DNA of 64,000 nucleotides from Aquimarina atlantica. GTDB taxonomy: Bacteria; Bacteroidota; Bacteroidia; Flavobacteriales; Flavobacteriaceae. This document shows, piece by piece, positions 52,321 through 63,000 of this stretch. A model generated the notes under the pieces. The model saw only the letters and a program-made list of their open reading frames with translations, was not told the origin of the DNA and did not search any database. The translations under genes were made by a program, and so were the position numbers. The DNA is taken from the NCBI RefSeq assembly GCF_000626715.1, contig NZ_AQRA01000005.1:372001-436000 (forward strand). Direction: 5' to 3'. Numbering within the stretch: position 1 is the first letter of the stretch; every line of letters starts with the position of its first letter.

Positions 52321-52647
52321 ATGCCCATTGTTGTTAACAAATATTTGATAGGTCGCCGTTTTGTAGGCATCGCCCTTTGGCCTTTTATTGTGATAAATAA
52401 TTCTTTCCTTAAAGAGGATGAAGTCTTTATTAATCACGAAAAAATCCACTTGAGACAGCAGGCAGAACTATTGGTTATACCTTTTTATATTTTTTATTTC
52501 ACAGAATATTTGTTTAGAGTGATTCAATATCGAAATTTACATCAAGCTTATCGTAATATCTCTTTTGAAAGAGAAGCATATCTTAACGAAGAAGATCTCG
52601 ATTACCTCAAAACAAGAAAACTCTGGAGTTTTTTTAAATATCGATAG
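52321..52647 (+). CDS. Small membrane-associated HExxH-like protein, unknown
   Basis: A 108-residue protein starting MPIVVNKYLIGRRFVGIALW. It contains NHEKIHLRQQAELL (about 38-51), an HExxH zinc-protease-like motif, followed by a hydrophobic stretch (VIPFYIFYFTEYLF). The family, widespread in Flavobacteria as far as I recall, has no assigned role and is too short for a known peptidase. The ATG at 52321 is chosen over an upstream in-frame start at 52285 that would overlap the divergent DUF5522 gene. The next gene starts at the base after its stop codon. Confidence 0.75.
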   Translation: MPIVVNKYLIGRRFVGIALWPFIVINNSFLKEDEVFINHEKIHLRQQAELLVIPFYIFYFTEYLFRVIQYRNLHQAYRNISFEREAYLNEEDLDYLKTRKLWSFFKYR

Positions 52648-53595
52648 ATGCATATTTTTTTTTCGGAAACATCACCTTCAAAAAACCAATCGATTACTCA
52701 TTCTATTTTGGATAAAGCTGAGGTTTTTCTTGATATCAAGCGAGAAGACCAAATTCATAAAGACGTTTCGGGTAATAAATTCAGGAAATTAAAATATAAT
52801 CTTATCAAAGCTAAAAAATCTGGTTACACTACTATACTAACTTTTGGAGGAGCATATAGCAATCACATTGCGGCAACTGCGGCGGCAGGAGAAATTATGG
52901 GGTTGCAAACCATAGGAGTAATTAGAGGAGACGAATTGGCTAAAGATCTTGATAAAACACTATCAGAAAATGATACTTTACGGTTTGCTCATGCTTCAGG
53001 AATGCATCTTAAATTTATTAGTAGAGAGCAATATAGAGATAAAACGTCTTCAGCTTTTTTAGAGCAGCTAAAAGATGAGTTTGGTTCATGTTACATTATT
53101 CCCGAAGGCGGGACTAATGATCTGGCTGTTAAAGGTTGCGAAGAAATATTGACTACACAGGATAATACCTATGATGTCATTTGTTGCGCTGTGGGAACAG
53201 GAGGTACAATTTCAGGTATTATTAATAGTACTAAAGCTCATCAGACAGTTATGGGGTTTCCTGCTTTAAAAGGAAATTTTCTTGACAAAGAGATTAAAAA
53301 ATATACATCAAAAACCAATTGGAAACTCATTTCCGAATATCATTTTGGAGGATATGGTAAAATAAACCAAGAAGGAGTAGAGTTTATGAATGAGTTTAAC
53401 AATCAGCAACATATTGCATTAGATCCAGTCTATACAGTTAAGATGGTTTTTGGTATTTTTGACCTGGCACAAAAAGGTGTTTTTAAGAAAAATACTCGTA
53501 TTTTAGCCATTCATACTGGTGGTTTGCAAGGAATATCCGGAATGAACAAAAAATTAAAGAAAAAGAAACTACCCCTTATTACAATTGAATATTAA
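52648..53595 (+). CDS. PLP-dependent ACC deaminase/D-cysteine desulfhydrase-like enzyme
   Basis: A 315-residue fold-type II PLP enzyme. The cofactor lysine is K44 in DVSGNKFRKLKY, and the phosphate-binding loop region is LTFGGAYSNHIAATAAAG. The central motif CAVGTGGTISGI is the second phosphate-binding glycine loop. The family splits 1-aminocyclopropane-1-carboxylate or D-cysteine; in Bacteroidota, D-cysteine desulfhydrase is the more likely reaction. It abuts the upstream HExxH-like gene (no gap) and the glucosaminidase gene follows within two bases, so all three are likely one operon with HemL. Confidence 0.9.
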   Translation: MHIFFSETSPSKNQSITHSILDKAEVFLDIKREDQIHKDVSGNKFRKLKYNLIKAKKSGYTTILTFGGAYSNHIAATAAAGEIMGLQTIGVIRGDELAKDLDKTLSENDTLRFAHASGMHLKFISREQYRDKTSSAFLEQLKDEFGSCYIIPEGGTNDLAVKGCEEILTTQDNTYDVICCAVGTGGTISGIINSTKAHQTVMGFPALKGNFLDKEIKKYTSKTNWKLISEYHFGGYGKINQEGVEFMNEFNNQQHIALDPVYTVKMVFGIFDLAQKGVFKKNTRILAIHTGGLQGISGMNKKLKKKKLPLITIEY

Positions 53596-53596
53596 A

Positions 53597-54469
53597 ATGA
53601 GGAAATTTATTGTATTGTTATGTGTTGCTATGATTATGATTTCTTGTGGAGGAAGCAAAAAAGTAACATCTTCAAGACCGGCTAAACCAAAGCCAAAACC
53701 GGCGGTTATAACCAAAATAGAGCAAAGCCCTAAAAAAATAATAGTAGAAGAACATACGACCAAAAAACCGCTTCCGGCGTTATCATATAACGATAAAGTG
53801 CAACGCTATATTTATGAGTTTTCGGGTATTGCCAAAAGCGAAATGAAGACATATGGGATTCCGGCTAGTATAACATTAGCACAAGGAATATTAGAATCGG
53901 GAGCAGGATATGGAGATCTTACCCAAAGAGCAAAAAATCATTTTGGGATTAAGTGTCATGATTGGGAAGGAGATCGGGTATATCATGATGATGATCGCTC
54001 TCAGGAATGTTTTAGAAAATACAATAAGGCAAGTGAGTCATTTAGAGATCATTCTTTATTTTTAAAAGATCGAAAACGATATTCGAGACTATTTACATTT
54101 AGCCAAAGGGATTATAAATCCTGGGCACGTGGTCTGCGTGAAGCGGGTTACGCTACCGATAAGAAATATCCTCAAAAACTTATTGCTATTATTGAACGTT
54201 ACGATTTAGATAAATTTGATGATGAGGTACTAGGTAAGAAACCACGAAGAAAAAGCGAAAAAAATAAAGCTGTCGCAGTTATAACTTCCATTTCTAATAA
54301 GGATGGCTATACCGTAAAAAAAGGAGATACTCTATATTCGATTTCCAGGAAATATAAAATTTCTGTAGAGGAACTCAAAGCATTTAATAATCTGGTCAAT
54401 AATAATATCAAGGTCGGACAGGTTCTTAAAGTAGCAGCTGCCGACGAAGAGGAAGAAGATTTTAATTAA
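53597..54469 (+). CDS. Glucosaminidase-LysM lipoprotein
   Basis: A 290-residue peptidoglycan hydrolase anchored as a lipoprotein (lipobox MISC, Cys17). Residues about 60-205 form a glucosaminidase (GH73-type) domain: [20 protein letters not shown] (catalytic Glu) and [19 protein letters not shown] LysM domain follows at about 234-280 ([20 protein letters not shown]). The start at 53597 ([12 protein letters not shown]) gives a clean lipoprotein signal. It should act in cell-wall turnover or division. It sits two bases after the PLP enzyme stop and two bases before hemL, so it is part of the operon. Confidence 0.92.
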   Translation: MRKFIVLLCVAMIMISCGGSKKVTSSRPAKPKPKPAVITKIEQSPKKIIVEEHTTKKPLPALSYNDKVQRYIYEFSGIAKSEMKTYGIPASITLAQGILESGAGYGDLTQRAKNHFGIKCHDWEGDRVYHDDDRSQECFRKYNKASESFRDHSLFLKDRKRYSRLFTFSQRDYKSWARGLREAGYATDKKYPQKLIAIIERYDLDKFDDEVLGKKPRRKSEKNKAVAVITSISNKDGYTVKKGDTLYSISRKYKISVEELKAFNNLVNNNIKVGQVLKVAAADEEEEDFN

Positions 54470-54471
54470 GC

Positions 54472-55758
54472 ATGATCTATAAAAGAAGTAGCGCATTATT
54501 TACAGCAGCGCAAAAAGTAATCCCGGGAGGGGTTAATTCACCAGTACGAGCCTTCAAAGCTGTAGGAGGAGATCCCATATTTGTTACAGAGGCCAAAGGA
54601 GCATATTTGTACGATGAAGATGGTAACCGATTGATAGATTATATCAACTCATGGGGACCAATGATTTTGGGGCACGCACATCCACCAGTAGTAAATGCAG
54701 TTGTCGATAAAGCTAAAAAAGGAACCAGTTTTGGAATGCCAACAGAAATTGAAACTCAAATTGCAGAACTTGCAGTTTCTATGGTACCCAATATCGATAA
54801 AATACGATTTGTGAATTCTGGTACCGAAGCCTGTATGAGTGCTGTGCGATTAGCACGTGGATATACAGGCAAAGATAAGATTATCAAATTTGCAGGATGT
54901 TATCATGGGCATAGTGATTCTTTCCTGATTCAGGCAGGGAGTGGTGCAGTGACTTTTGGAAGCCCCAATAGCCCAGGAGTAACCAAAGGAACGGCACAAG
55001 ATACTTTGTTGGCAAGATATAATGATTTGGATCATGTAGAACGTATTATCATGTCTAATCAAGGAGAAATTGCCTGTATTATTATAGAACCTATTGCCGG
55101 TAATATGGGATGTATCCCACCAGTAAAAGGATTTTTAGAAGGGCTTAGATCTTTATGTGATACACACGGTATCTTATTGATTTTTGATGAAGTAATGACC
55201 GGTTTTAGATTAGCAAAAGGAGGAGCACAAGAGCTTACAGGCGTAGATGCCGATATTGTTACTTTTGGTAAAGTAATTGGAGGAGGATTACCTGTTGGTG
55301 CTTTTGCAGCACGTGCCGAAATTATGAACCATTTAGCACCGCTTGGACCTGTATACCAGGCAGGAACCTTAAGTGGTAATCCATTGGCGATGGCTGCAGG
55401 ATTAGCCATGCTCAACGAATTAAATAACAACCCAGAGATATTTAAAAGCCTTGCCAGTAAAACCGAATACTTGCATCACGGAATTGCTAATACTCTGGAT
55501 GAGCATAATATCACGTATACTATCAACAGAATTGGTTCTATGATCTCGGTTCATTTTGCAGGGGATACAGTAGTTGATTTTGATACTGCGGCAAAGGGCA
55601 ATAACGATACTTTTAAAAAGTTTTTTCATGGGATGCTAGACAACGGTGTTTATATTGCACCAAGTGCTTTTGAAACCTGGTTTATAACCGAGGCATTAAC
55701 TTATGAAGACCTGGATGAAACTATTGCTACAGTACAAAAAGTCGCTAAAATACTTTAG
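54472..55758 (+). CDS. hemL: Glutamate-1-semialdehyde 2,1-aminomutase
   Basis: A 428-residue PLP enzyme that moves the amino group of glutamate-1-semialdehyde to give 5-aminolevulinate, the start of haem synthesis in the C5 pathway. It begins with [20 protein letters not shown] and has the cofactor lysine K267 in [16 protein letters not shown], with [17 protein letters not shown] and [14 protein letters not shown] also typical. Length matches the family. It is the last gene of the 52321-55758 group. Confidence 0.96.
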   Translation: MIYKRSSALFTAAQKVIPGGVNSPVRAFKAVGGDPIFVTEAKGAYLYDEDGNRLIDYINSWGPMILGHAHPPVVNAVVDKAKKGTSFGMPTEIETQIAELAVSMVPNIDKIRFVNSGTEACMSAVRLARGYTGKDKIIKFAGCYHGHSDSFLIQAGSGAVTFGSPNSPGVTKGTAQDTLLARYNDLDHVERIIMSNQGEIACIIIEPIAGNMGCIPPVKGFLEGLRSLCDTHGILLIFDEVMTGFRLAKGGAQELTGVDADIVTFGKVIGGGLPVGAFAARAEIMNHLAPLGPVYQAGTLSGNPLAMAAGLAMLNELNNNPEIFKSLASKTEYLHHGIANTLDEHNITYTINRIGSMISVHFAGDTVVDFDTAAKGNNDTFKKFFHGMLDNGVYIAPSAFETWFITEALTYEDLDETIATVQKVAKIL

Positions 55759-55773
55759 GGGGTAAACATGATT

Positions 55774-57195
55774 TTATTGACTGGGATGAGAAATTCTTGG
55801 AGTTGTGATTTTTTCAAATTGAATTCCTCCGTTTCCCTGTATCTTGATGTTTTTAGAAGTGAATTCCCCTTGATTTGTATGTAATTTAACGGTCAAGCTA
55901 TTTTCTCCTTTCTTTAAAGGGATACGGGTATAAAATATTTTGTTAGGTAAACTTTGCCAATTACGGGTGTCGGCACCTTCTGTTAATGCATTAAAAACAC
56001 CTAATAAAGCTCCTAAATCGTTATTTTGATTTTTTACTATGTATTCTGAAACTTTTTTTGTTCCTAGTCGTAAAGCTATTTTTCCGATCTCTCTAAATGT
56101 TCTGTCCTTTAGTGTTTTAAAAGCAATTTCTTCATAATCTTGTGTAAGTTGAAATGAATATGATACACTATCCAATTGTACTTCTGCATTATTATATAAG
56201 GATTGCTGACTCACATATTTAGGGTATGCAACATTAAAAATATCGAGGTCAGAAAAATCGGAATTATTATCTCCTCCGGTTGGTATAGGTAATGGTAAAT
56301 TTAAAGAGAGATCTTCATTGATAATAGTTAGAAACCCGATTTCGTTACCCGGTAAGATGGTAAACGTATAAAAAGTTTCATCTTTGTATGGGGCCAGTCC
56401 GTTTTCCCAGAAAATAATTGCTTCTCCGCCTTCAGTAGTTTTTTTAGGTATATAGGTAGTGTTTAATAATTTTTCATAACGTTCTATTTCATCGGTAAAC
56501 CCCATAGCACTTGCTGTATGAAACATATCCTGACATAGTTGCTCTGGGATATTCACTCCTATATAAGTACCCTGGTTTTCTAGATATAAATCTACAGCAT
56601 TACGATATGCAATAAACGCATTGTTAAGATCTCCCGAAGCTTCATATAATAGACCTTGCAATATATGAGCAAATGCATCATCATTATACCTGTTTTTTTT
56701 CTCGGGAGGATAACTTTCATTTATTTTTTGTAATTGTAATGAAATACGCTTTGCTTCAACAATGGCTTCATCATATTGATTTAGAAATATATAATTAAGT
56801 GCTTTGTAATAGTGTATGGCAACTTTTTCAAAATCTTCACCTTTATATGTTTCTTTTTCGGGATTTAAAAGAATACCCAGAACTTGATTTCCTATAGCTC
56901 TTTTATTAGATTCTATAAACAGATCTGCTTCGTTTAAAAGCTCATTACTTAAGGTATAATCGCCTGCCAGGTATGCCAATTTCCCTTTTTCTAATAAATA
57001 TAGAAGATGATTTCTGGGTTTTCCTAAAAACTTATTTTCTTCGATCACCTCCATAGCACCTTGCATATCTCCCTGTTGTATCTTAGCTTGAAAAAGGGTG
57101 CTTTTGGTATGATAACTGCCACAGTTACTAAGTACTATTAAAAAACAACACAATAGTACAATGCGAAAGATCATTTTTTTATGGATCATATTCAA
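55774..57195 (-). CDS. COG3014-like lipoprotein with TPR-type helices
   Basis: A 473-residue lipoprotein (lipobox LSNC, Cys26). Residues about 35-225 are helical repeats resembling TPRs (LYLLEKGKLAYLAGDYTLSN, and FIAYRNAVDLYLENQGTY), followed by a beta-rich C-terminal half (about 230-473). It matches the COG3014 group as I recall it, of unknown function. In other bacteria COG3014 genes pair with LpoB-like genes, as here: the LpoB-like gene ends 59 bases upstream. A role in controlling peptidoglycan synthases is a plausible inference. Confidence 0.85.
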   Translation of the reverse strand: MNMIHKKMIFRIVLLCCFLIVLSNCGSYHTKSTLFQAKIQQGDMQGAMEVIEENKFLGKPRNHLLYLLEKGKLAYLAGDYTLSNELLNEADLFIESNKRAIGNQVLGILLNPEKETYKGEDFEKVAIHYYKALNYIFLNQYDEAIVEAKRISLQLQKINESYPPEKKNRYNDDAFAHILQGLLYEASGDLNNAFIAYRNAVDLYLENQGTYIGVNIPEQLCQDMFHTASAMGFTDEIERYEKLLNTTYIPKKTTEGGEAIIFWENGLAPYKDETFYTFTILPGNEIGFLTIINEDLSLNLPLPIPTGGDNNSDFSDLDIFNVAYPKYVSQQSLYNNAEVQLDSVSYSFQLTQDYEEIAFKTLKDRTFREIGKIALRLGTKKVSEYIVKNQNNDLGALLGVFNALTEGADTRNWQSLPNKIFYTRIPLKKGENSLTVKLHTNQGEFTSKNIKIQGNGGIQFEKITTPRISHPSQ

Positions 57196-57254
57196 TTATC
57201 AAAAAAGCTTTCCTGGGAAAGCTTGGTGTTTTGTGAATTTAGAGTGCTACAGAA

Positions 57255-57839
57255 TTAGTTTTTTACAAACTTTTTTATTTTTTTATCTCCAATCCATACT
57301 TTTTCATTAGTCTGAATATTGGTTAACTCCAGGTCGATTTGATAGTATACTACTTTGTTTCTTTTGTGCGCATCAACAATAGAATTAATGTTACCCTGAA
57401 GCATATAATCTGCTCCTGTTTCTAGCCCAAATCTCTTAACAGTAGACATAGAAGCATTATCCTGTTGATCGGCACGTTCTGCTCTTAGTTCTTCACGCAT
57501 TTTACCACCTTGTACAACTCTAACTTTTTGTCGTTGAATAAATGCCTTCTCTATGTCTTTAATAAAGGTTTCGCTTTCTATATGCTCGTGTGATTTGTTG
57601 CGTATTAAACCCACTATAACTACAGGTTTTTTGCCTTTTTCCTGAGTGTGATCAGTTATCCAGTTTCCTGTAAGTACTTCTTGTGTTAGTTCTTCTGCTG
57701 CAAAGCGTGAATCAGTATCGTTCCATCGTCCGCTAATATCGATTTGTGTATCCGGAGCTACACGTGTAATTTTTCTTGCGCATGAAGAAGTTAAAGATAC
57801 TACTAGTAATACTGCTATAGCAGCGATTGATTTTCTCAT
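57255..57839 (-). CDS. LpoB-like penicillin-binding protein activator lipoprotein
   Basis: A 194-residue lipoprotein (lipobox LTSSC, Cys20). The mature domain matches the LpoB family of PBP activators: DTQIDISGRWNDTDSRFAAE near the start, KPVVIVGLIRNKSHEHIESETF in the core, and GADYMLQGNINSIVDAHKRN then VWIGDKKIKKF at the end. In Enterobacteria LpoB stimulates PBP1b; the Bacteroidota target is not known. It sits between a small secreted-protein gene (46 bases upstream) and the COG3014 gene. Confidence 0.9.
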   Translation of the reverse strand: MRKSIAAIAVLLVVSLTSSCARKITRVAPDTQIDISGRWNDTDSRFAAEELTQEVLTGNWITDHTQEKGKKPVVIVGLIRNKSHEHIESETFIKDIEKAFIQRQKVRVVQGGKMREELRAERADQQDNASMSTVKRFGLETGADYMLQGNINSIVDAHKRNKVVYYQIDLELTNIQTNEKVWIGDKKIKKFVKN

Positions 57840-57885
57840 TTTGTAATTTTATTTAATGTATTTTTATAATGTGTTTTATGCGATA

Positions 57886-58266
57886 CTACCAAAGAATGCA
57901 TGCTCCTAATATGCCAAGTGTTAGCCAATCATATCCATTCGGCCTGTAACTATAATAAGATCCGTAGTCATAATACCTGGTGTTTTCGATACGTTTTAAT
58001 CTTCGCTCATGTCTCCAGTATGCTCTTTGCGATCGGTATTGTCTTCGTAGCGAGCGTAGTTCTCTTTTTTCTTCGAGAGGATCAATAGCTTTATAGGTTT
58101 CCTGTACAGTAGTACCTTGTTGTATCGTATATTCCTGACTATTTTTTAAGAATCTATTCATAGCCTCTTTATAATTAGGGTTTTGATCTTCTTCGAGTTG
58201 TGCCTCTTGTGAATACCCAATACATCCTATCATAACAAAAACGAATACTGAAAATATATTTCTCAT
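57886..58266 (-). CDS. Small exported basic protein, unknown
   Basis: A 126-residue protein with a signal peptide (about 1-19, cleavage after GYSQ). The mature part has a strongly basic, Arg/Tyr-rich stretch (LRSLRRQYRSQRAYWRHERR), a Tyr-rich middle (YYDYGSYYSYRPNGYD) and a hydrophobic end LGILGACILW. I recognise no family. It is the first gene of the likely operon with the LpoB-like and COG3014 genes, so an envelope role is likely. Confidence 0.75.
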   Translation of the reverse strand: MRNIFSVFVFVMIGCIGYSQEAQLEEDQNPNYKEAMNRFLKNSQEYTIQQGTTVQETYKAIDPLEEKRELRSLRRQYRSQRAYWRHERRLKRIENTRYYDYGSYYSYRPNGYDWLTLGILGACILW

Positions 58267-58500
58267 AATGCTTATAGATTAGTTTCTATATAAATATTAC
58301 CTAATAGTAAATGACAATTTAAAAGTCAAAGGGTTGCATCATTTGAAAAAAATAATCTTAATATCTATGAAACTATTTTGACCTCTCAATTTATATACAC
58401 AACATTTAGTAGTAGGATTACCCTATTTTAGAAATGTTAAAATTTATCTAGCTGTTGTTTTATTAGAACAGATTAGCTTGTATTCTAATTTTTATATAAA

Positions 58501-58530
58501 AAAGCCTATGAAGTTAACTTCATAGGCTTT
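58501..58530 (-). terminator. Terminator of the SusCD unit
   Basis: A perfect inverted repeat with 15-base arms (58501-58515, 58516-58530) that meet at the centre. Its outer side carries a run of A on the + strand, giving a U tract for the minus strand. It lies 30 bases past the SusD stop. Confidence 0.9.
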
Positions 58531-58559
58531 AACCATTCCCAAAAGATAGAATAATTCAG

Positions 58560-59993
58560 TTATTGATTTACTGCAGTTGGAGTAAACAAATCAGGAATGG
58601 GTCGGGGGATATTTTCATTACTATCTAATTCATCTTGTGGATATAAAAATCGTTGTGGATTGATCGTAGTGGTGGTATTGTTTAGCGGAAAAGGAACCAT
58701 AACATCACTATCAGATTTGAGTAATCTTCGGGCATCGTTAAATGGCATATAAGTGCTAAACCCTGTTACATAGCGTTCTTCGATAATCTCTCGTAAAATG
58801 GCTCTGTCTACAGCGATATTATCACTATTTTCTATCCCACCTGCTTGAAAATCTGCCAGGACATACGGGTCATAATTAAATGTATCGGCTGCATCGATAA
58901 GATTAAATGCATTTCCTGAGTCGAGATAAGCTCTTAGTTCATTAAGTTTATCAATGGCAGCTTGATTATCACTATTTACGCGCAATATACATTCTGCCCA
59001 GATCAATAGATTTTCTTCGTAGCTTACCAACTTCATAGGAGTAGATGGTCCATCAATACCATTCTCCTGATTTCCATCTCCGCTAATGTAAGAATAGTTT
59101 CTACGGGCAGTCTCATCTGTCTTTGCATTGTTTCTACTAGAAGAGTTAGAAGGGTCCATAAGATCCCGGTAAAAGGCATTATCTCCTGTCATATCACCTG
59201 CGCGACTACTGTTTACAAAATTAAAAAGAATGTTACTGTTTGTATCGACACTACCAATAGGTTTATATGCCATGGTTCCAGACGCACTGTTAATACCATT
59301 TACAACATTATTTAATGCAAGGTCGTATTGTTTGGTTTGTAAATAATATCTGGCTTTTAGAGTGTATGCAGCTGCTATCCATGCTTGTCGATCTGATAAA
59401 TAAAAAATATCTGGCGTTTTTTCTGGGTCATTAAGTAAGAGGGTAGTGGCACCATTTGTTAACTTAGGAATAGCATTATCTAATAGAGTTTGCAAGCTAG
59501 TATATATATCTGCTTGCAAATCCAAATCTGGATCAGGAGATTCGAGACTTGGATTGTCTGGTAACGCTTTGCTATAAGGTATGTCACCAAATAAAGAGGT
59601 TCCAGTTCCCATGGCTAATGCTTCATTAACGTCAATCATTCCCTGCAAGAAGCCTATTTCAGGAGAGATTCTTCTAATTTCCTTGTTTTGAACTAATATT
59701 CCGTTATAGATCAACTCCCAGGTGGCATCAGAATCTCCAGGGGTATAATCATAATTGTAGAGCGTTTGTTGTACCAGATTTAGCCCGATAAGTCCACCGG
59801 TGTAATACATAGATGTTCTGGCCAGTTGTCCTTGTTGTACCTGGGCATTGGCTAAGAGTGTTCCTTTTAATAAAAGATCTCCCGAAGGGACTTCTACCAG
59901 CTGATTCGGATTTTCGTTAACATCCAGATAATCCTCGCAGGAGAACATTGTGATTACGATACAGCATACTATTAGTTTATATATAGTTTTCAT
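58560..59993 (-). CDS. SusD/RagB family outer membrane lipoprotein
   Basis: A 477-residue lipoprotein (lipobox MFSC, Cys19). It has the SusD/RagB architecture of TPR-like helices plus a loop region; signatures include VNENPNQLVEVPSGDLLLKG at the N-terminus and RAILREIIEERYVTGFSTYMPFNDARR near the C-terminus. SusD proteins bind nutrients at the surface and close over the SusC channel. It starts 11 bases after the SusC stop. The SusD group with the ASDN-x-A-type core is nearer the SusD-like_2 or RagB class than starch SusD; no glycoside hydrolase or sensor lies nearby to name a substrate. Confidence 0.92.
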   Translation of the reverse strand: MKTIYKLIVCCIVITMFSCEDYLDVNENPNQLVEVPSGDLLLKGTLLANAQVQQGQLARTSMYYTGGLIGLNLVQQTLYNYDYTPGDSDATWELIYNGILVQNKEIRRISPEIGFLQGMIDVNEALAMGTGTSLFGDIPYSKALPDNPSLESPDPDLDLQADIYTSLQTLLDNAIPKLTNGATTLLLNDPEKTPDIFYLSDRQAWIAAAYTLKARYYLQTKQYDLALNNVVNGINSASGTMAYKPIGSVDTNSNILFNFVNSSRAGDMTGDNAFYRDLMDPSNSSSRNNAKTDETARRNYSYISGDGNQENGIDGPSTPMKLVSYEENLLIWAECILRVNSDNQAAIDKLNELRAYLDSGNAFNLIDAADTFNYDPYVLADFQAGGIENSDNIAVDRAILREIIEERYVTGFSTYMPFNDARRLLKSDSDVMVPFPLNNTTTTINPQRFLYPQDELDSNENIPRPIPDLFTPTAVNQ

Positions 59994-60004
59994 GATTTCG
60001 TTTT

Positions 60005-63000
60005 TTAATAATTAAACTTAATACTAAAAGCATAGGTTCTCACTCCTGGATTCGAGAAATAATCCAGTCCTTTTCCTCTACCGACACCAAATTGATTTAT
60101 GTCGGGATCTATACCAACTACATCGGTCCAGATAACCAGGTTTCTTCCAGAAGCTGTAAATTCAATCGAACTTAGCCCTGTAGTCTTTTGTAAGCCTTCA
60201 GAATTAAGTAGGTAGGATAATGAGAGTTCTCTAAACCTTGTCCAACTCGCATCTCCAACAGCAAATTCATTTAATTTACCATCTCCAAAACCATATAGGT
60301 TTCTATAATAACTCTCATCTAGCAATACATTTCCATTTCCGAAGTTTCCTATATTCGCTCTTACACTTGTACCTGCCGGTACCACATCTCCATTAAAATT
60401 CACTAAATCTTCATTTAGTGTAATAGTATTTCCTACATCTGCATGGGTTCCGAAGTATGAAGTGATGAAACGAGTTCTTTGAGCCATATCATTACCTTGA
60501 CTGGTATCAAATAATGCAGATATCGATAGGTTTTTATACGATACATTTAATTGTAAACCACCTAACCAATCTGGATTAGGATCTCCTACTACTTTGTTAC
60601 CACTGGTATCTACTATTGGAAAACCATTGGCATCTAGTACCAGGCTCCCATCAGCATTACGTTGGGCTCCCTGAGTATATAAAACTCCTAATGGTTCGCC
60701 TTCGATAGCTACAGATTGGATAGAACTACCGGGGGTAAAGTTGACCACTCCTCCTCCTTCAATTTTAGAAACCAGGTTTTTGTTGGTACTAAAATTTATG
60801 GCAGCACTGGCTTTCCAGTCTCTGTTTTTTATGAAATCATATTTCAACTCGGCTTCAAATCCTTCATTTTCTATTGTAGCTCCGTTACCATAAATTTCAG
60901 AAAATCCTAATGTTGGAGGTATTGCTATATCGAGTAATACATCTTTAGTTTCATTGTTGTAATAGGTAGTCGATAATGAAAACCTATTTTTAAAGAAACG
61001 AAGATCTAATCCAATTTCATATTCTGTTTTTATTTCTGGTTTTAAGTTTGGATTCCCAAGGCGTTCATCGAATTGAAATCCTCCTCCGAAATCCTCTAGT
61101 GCTATCGCATCAGAAAAAGTAGAAAAAGACCCAACTTCAAAAACAGTTTCCTCTCTATGTGCCAGAGGAACATTACCCACCTGCCCAAAAGCAAGTCTAA
61201 GTTTACCAAAGGATAAAGGATCAAAACCATTGATTAATCGACTAAAAGTCCATCCTAATTCTGCACTTGGGTAAAAGAATGCATTATCACTTTTTGGGAG
61301 TACAGAATGTTTTTCATAAGCCCCTCCAAGAGTTAAGAATAATTGATCGGCATAATCAAAATTGGCAGTACCGTAGAAACGGATATTTCTTCTGGATGTT
61401 CTTGTAATCTCTGAGGAAATATTTTCTTTGGCCGAAATTTCTACAGGATCTAACGGTTTTCTAAAATTGGCAACGAAGTTATCTGCTTCTATAAAATCTC
61501 GTTTTCTTCTTCTGTCGTTAATACCATATCCTAAGATTACATTGGTGTTTAACTGTTCTGTTAATGTATATCGAAAAGATGTTAGTATATCCATTGTATA
61601 CTCTTCATTATTAATGGTTTCGTCATTTAGTAAACCAAACCTTCTGGCAGAACTTGCGGTATAGTATGGAAAGAAATATACCCTGTTATCAGAATAAAAA
61701 TCTGCACCTCCTCTAAGGATAGAGTTGATATTATTATTCCATTGATATTTTAATTCTGCCGTACCAATAAAACGATTTACTTTGGCTGTACTTCCTTGTT
61801 CATTGATCGTCCAGAGAGGGTTATTATAAATTACATTATCACTATTTCCAAGGTATCTTCGATAAGAACGATGACGTGATTGTACAATAGTCCCGGAGCC
61901 ATTATTATAATTTCCTTTATAATCTGTGATATCAAAATCTGGTGATGTACGCAGTAATCCCAGATATAGCCCTGCGGTATTAGAACCTTGCTGGATTCTG
62001 TTAGAGCTGGTATGTATGTAATTTCCTTTGATATTAGCAGTAAGCCTATCTGTAAAATTCTGAGAAGTAGATAAGGTAAAATTAGTTTTCTTATAATAAC
62101 TATTTTTAATCGTTCCGTCCTGATCTACATGACCTCCACTTATGAAATAGGTGCCTTTTTCACTCCCTGTACTTAAGGTGAAACGATTATCGAGTGTGAC
62201 CCCGGTACCAAATACTTTATCAAAATTACTATCTACATACTGATCTGTCCTATTTTTTTGAGTAATAGGATAAATAGTTGCGTTGGTTACCAAAGATTCA
62301 AAAAATTCTCCTGTAGTATCTACATCATCTGGAGCTCCGCTTCTGTCTGAGATTCTATCTCCCCAGGAGAAGGCAGATGTCGGGCTATAGTTACCGTTTG
62401 TACCTTGCCCGAAAGATCGTTGTAACGGATGCTTATACGAAACTTCATCAATAGAAACACCAGAAGAGAAGGTAACTCTCATTTTACCCTTTTTACCTTT
62501 TTTGGTGGTAATTACAATTACACCATTAAGTGCTCTTGTTCCATACAATGCACCTGCAGAAGCTCCTTTAAATACCTGAAAAGATTCGATATCATCTGGA
62601 TTAAGGTCATTAAGTCTGGATTGTTGTGATACTCCTGCAGAGGTGTCCCCACTACCAGAACCTTCTATGGTATCATTATTTAGAGGTACCCCATCTACAA
62701 TAATTAGAGGTTGGCTAGAGCCTCCCAGAGAACTGGTTCCTCTAATTTGAATATTAGAGCCAGCTCCGGGATCTCCAGAAGTGGCATTAATACTTACACC
62801 AGCGGCTTTACCTGCTATACCGTCAATGATTTTATTCTCCACAGGCTGTACTAGTTTATCTGCATCGATTTTAGAATAAGTAGAAGACAGCTTATCTCTT
62901 TTTTCTACAAATCCTAAAGAAGTTACAATAACTTCTCCTAAAGCTTCGGCATCTTCCTGTAAGATAACATCGATTGTAGTTTGATTAGCAATTGGTATTT

